From Crocinitomicaceae bacterium (lineage in GTDB: Bacteria > Bacteroidota > Bacteroidia > Flavobacteriales_D > Crocinitomicaceae): 64,000 bases of DNA. Shown in pieces: positions 62,334 to 64,000 of this stretch (position 1 is its first letter; every line of letters begins with the position of its first letter). The notes beneath the pieces are model-generated. The model did no database searches and was not told the DNA's origin. It saw only the letters and a program-made list of their open reading frames with translations. The stretch spans positions 1-64,000 of the forward strand of contig JAQXBM010000030.1 in assembly GCA_029252405.1 (NCBI GenBank), written 5' to 3'. Both the position numbers and the translations under genes were made by a program.

Positions 62334-64000
62334 ATGAAACGTAACAATATAATAATCGGTTCGGTGGGTGTTATAGCCACTGCTGCACTAATTGCCGTTT
62401 CCCCTTGGAAGTCAACAGATTCAGAGGGAACTTATACGCAGGAGACTTTCTCTTCGCTTACTAATAAGTCGGCAGATGATGCAAAATTATGGATGGAAAG
62501 ACGTTACCTAGATCCTGAAACAGGAGAACGTATTTCTAACAAAAAATTGCGTCAGATTGATGCTGCAGTGAGTCAGATGGCGAAAAGTCGTGCTGTGACA
62601 TTTGCAGAACAAGGTCCTGACAACATTGGTGGTAGAACAAGAGCCATTCAAGTAGACTTGACAAATAGCGATATTATTTGGGCAGGTGGTGTATCAGGTG
62701 GTCTTTTCAAATCGATTAACGGAGCGAACACATGGGAGCGCGTTGAATCATATGAATTACTTTGTTCACCGTTTATCTCTTCAATGTGCCAATTCAGTGA
62801 CGGTACATTATTCGTAGCTACAGGTTCGAATGATGACAACTGGGGAGGTGACGGAGTTTGGTATACACAAGATCAAGGTGCTTCTTGGACAAACGTTCCT
62901 GGAACATCAAGTTTCTCTTCTGGTCGTGTAACTGAAGTTGTTGCTCCTGAAGGAGGAACGACATTGTGGTTGACAAGTCCTAATGGATTGAAGAAATGGA
63001 ACATGGGAGATGCTGCTTTAACAGATGTTACTACAGGTAACGGTGGATGTAACGCATTGGCATGTTCTCCAAACGGTCAAGTATTTGTAGCTGCTATTGC
63101 TTCTAACAAAACATACGTTTCAAGTGATTTCGGTGCTACATTCACTGATAAATCAGGAACTAGTGCTTCAGGACTCGTTCCAAACGGAGCCGGAAGAATT
63201 GAGTACGCGGTTTCACAAACAACTAACTCAAGTGGTAATTACTCTATTTACGCGGTTCGTACGGGAAGTAACTTACAAGGGATGAATGTTTCACAAGATA
63301 ACGGGAACACATGGTCTCAATTTGTAGGCGCTTCAGGTACTCCAAGTAACTTAGACATTTATCGTAATCAAGGTGGATACAACTCTGCTATTACTGTAAC
63401 ACCTCAAAGCACTGAAAAAATCTTAATCGGTGGTATTGATGTTTGGAAATGGGAACAAACTACAAACAACCCTCCATCTGGTGGATTCGAGAAATTATCT
63501 GAGTGGTTCTTGCAACCAACTTCAACTAAATATGTTCACGCTGATAATCATGAATTCAAATGGGACGGAACAAGACTTTACATTGGTAACGATGGAGGTG
63601 TTGGAGTATCAGATGATCCAGACGATGCTTTCTACCCAGCGAACAGAGGTTACAACGTAACACAGTTCTACGGAATTGCTTTCGATAAAAACGGAGCAGT
63701 ACTTGGAGGAACTCAGGATAATGGTTCATTATACAATGACCACCAACTTTCAACATTCTTAGAATTTACAGAAGTTTCCGGTGGAGATGGTTTCCAATGT
63801 GAAATTTCATTCTACAACCCTAACGTAATGTTTACAACTTCTCAATACGGTAACGGATTACGTTCAGGAGATGGAGGACAAACAGTTGAGTCTTTCATTC
63901 CAAACCCATTGCCAGGAAGTTACGATCCATTTGGAACAGATGGTTCTGCGAATCACCCATTCCACACAAAAATTTACTTAGCGGAATACTACGATCTTAA
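62334..64000 (+). CDS. Secreted BNR/sortilin-like beta-propeller protein, cut by window end
   Basis: An open frame of 555 complete codons starts at the ATG 62334-62336 and runs past the window with no stop. It begins MKRNNIIIGSVGVIATAALI, a signal or membrane segment, then a linker. From about residue 80 it shows GPDNIGGRTRAIQVD, WAGGVSGGLFKSING and repeated Asp-box/BNR-type blades (TQDQGASWTNV; SQDNGNTWSQ; GGTQDNGSLYND). This is the VPS10/BNR propeller layout common in large T9SS cargo of Bacteroidota, in which the sorting domain is at the C-terminus, here outside the window. It probably binds or cleaves glycans or proteins at the surface; catalytic activity is not shown. Confidence 0.82.
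   Translation, partial: MKRNNIIIGSVGVIATAALIAVSPWKSTDSEGTYTQETFSSLTNKSADDAKLWMERRYLDPETGERISNKKLRQIDAAVSQMAKSRAVTFAEQGPDNIGGRTRAIQVDLTNSDIIWAGGVSGGLFKSINGANTWERVESYELLCSPFISSMCQFSDGTLFVATGSNDDNWGGDGVWYTQDQGASWTNVPGTSSFSSGRVTEVVAPEGGTTLWLTSPNGLKKWNMGDAALTDVTTGNGGCNALACSPNGQVFVAAIASNKTYVSSDFGATFTDKSGTSASGLVPNGAGRIEYAVSQTTNSSGNYSIYAVRTGSNLQGMNVSQDNGNTWSQFVGASGTPSNLDIYRNQGGYNSAITVTPQSTEKILIGGIDVWKWEQTTNNPPSGGFEKLSEWFLQPTSTKYVHADNHEFKWDGTRLYIGNDGGVGVSDDPDDAFYPANRGYNVTQFYGIAFDKNGAVLGGTQDNGSLYNDHQLSTFLEFTEVSGGDGFQCEISFYNPNVMFTTSQYGNGLRSGDGGQTVESFIPNPLPGSYDPFGTDGSANHPFHTKIYLAEYYDL

Overview
The window looks like chromosome of a Bacteroidota, most likely a Flavobacteriales member close to Crocinitomicaceae/Fluviicola (an inference; no rRNA is present). 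The reasons are five complete secreted proteins that end in type IX secretion (T9SS) sorting domains, HYR and BACON domains, Bacteroidota-type -7 promoter boxes (TAnnTTTG), almost no Shine-Dalgarno sequences, and moderate AT richness. No tRNA, rRNA, transposase, integrase or CRISPR array was seen.

Layout. 1-2.8 kb: two tandem phage-tail-collar (Mdp-like) proteins followed by a binding-protein-fold protein with no signal peptide. 2.9-10.7 kb: two T9SS cargo proteins, the second a 1842-residue protein carrying 18 HYR units; each has its own -7 box and terminator. 11-45 kb: a large surface-glycan region made of several transcription units. (a) Two TMTC-like GT-C/TPR membrane proteins meet tail to tail and overlap by 17 bp. 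(b) A minus-strand operon (about 26.0 to 12.9 kb) encodes a UbiA-GT4-SGNH fusion, DUF5989, SxtJ and carbamoyltransferase proteins, a GDP-mannose 3,5-epimerase-like enzyme, a small secreted protein, a glycosyltransferase, a UDP-sugar dehydrogenase, a two-domain glycosyltransferase and a TMTC protein. (c) A plus-strand group encodes an HTTM-like membrane protein and two PhyH dioxygenases. (d) A ten-gene minus-strand operon (39.1 to 29.9 kb) encodes a GT2, a Wzm-like permease, four PhyH dioxygenases in a row, a methyltransferase, a Wzt-like ATPase with a C-terminal substrate domain, a further 2OG-Fe(II) oxygenase and a sulfotransferase. (e) Another group encodes an ACP, a KAS III, a GtrB/DPM1-like GT and a GNAT, divergent from a WecE-type aminotransferase, with a phosphopantetheinyl transferase close by.

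Taken together, the glycan region suggests an ABC-exported polysaccharide or glycolipid whose sugars or lipid carrier are heavily decorated by hydroxylation, methylation, sulfation, carbamoylation and acylation. The enzyme families are read from motifs; the combined pathway is inference. The run of six PhyH-type dioxygenases is the most unusual element.

45-64 kb is mostly ordinary genome: a J-domain protein, a secreted MORN protein, ahcY, three T9SS cargo proteins (GH-like, unknown, C10 peptidase), a decayed metallo-beta-lactamase/beta-CASP gene, hemH with an in-frame TGA just after its apparent ATG, a signal-less SsuA-like protein, an MsbA-like ABC exporter, upp, a small membrane protein, yjjG, a small secreted protein, rlmB, an OsmC-family gene, lipA, and the start of a BNR-repeat secreted protein that runs off the window.
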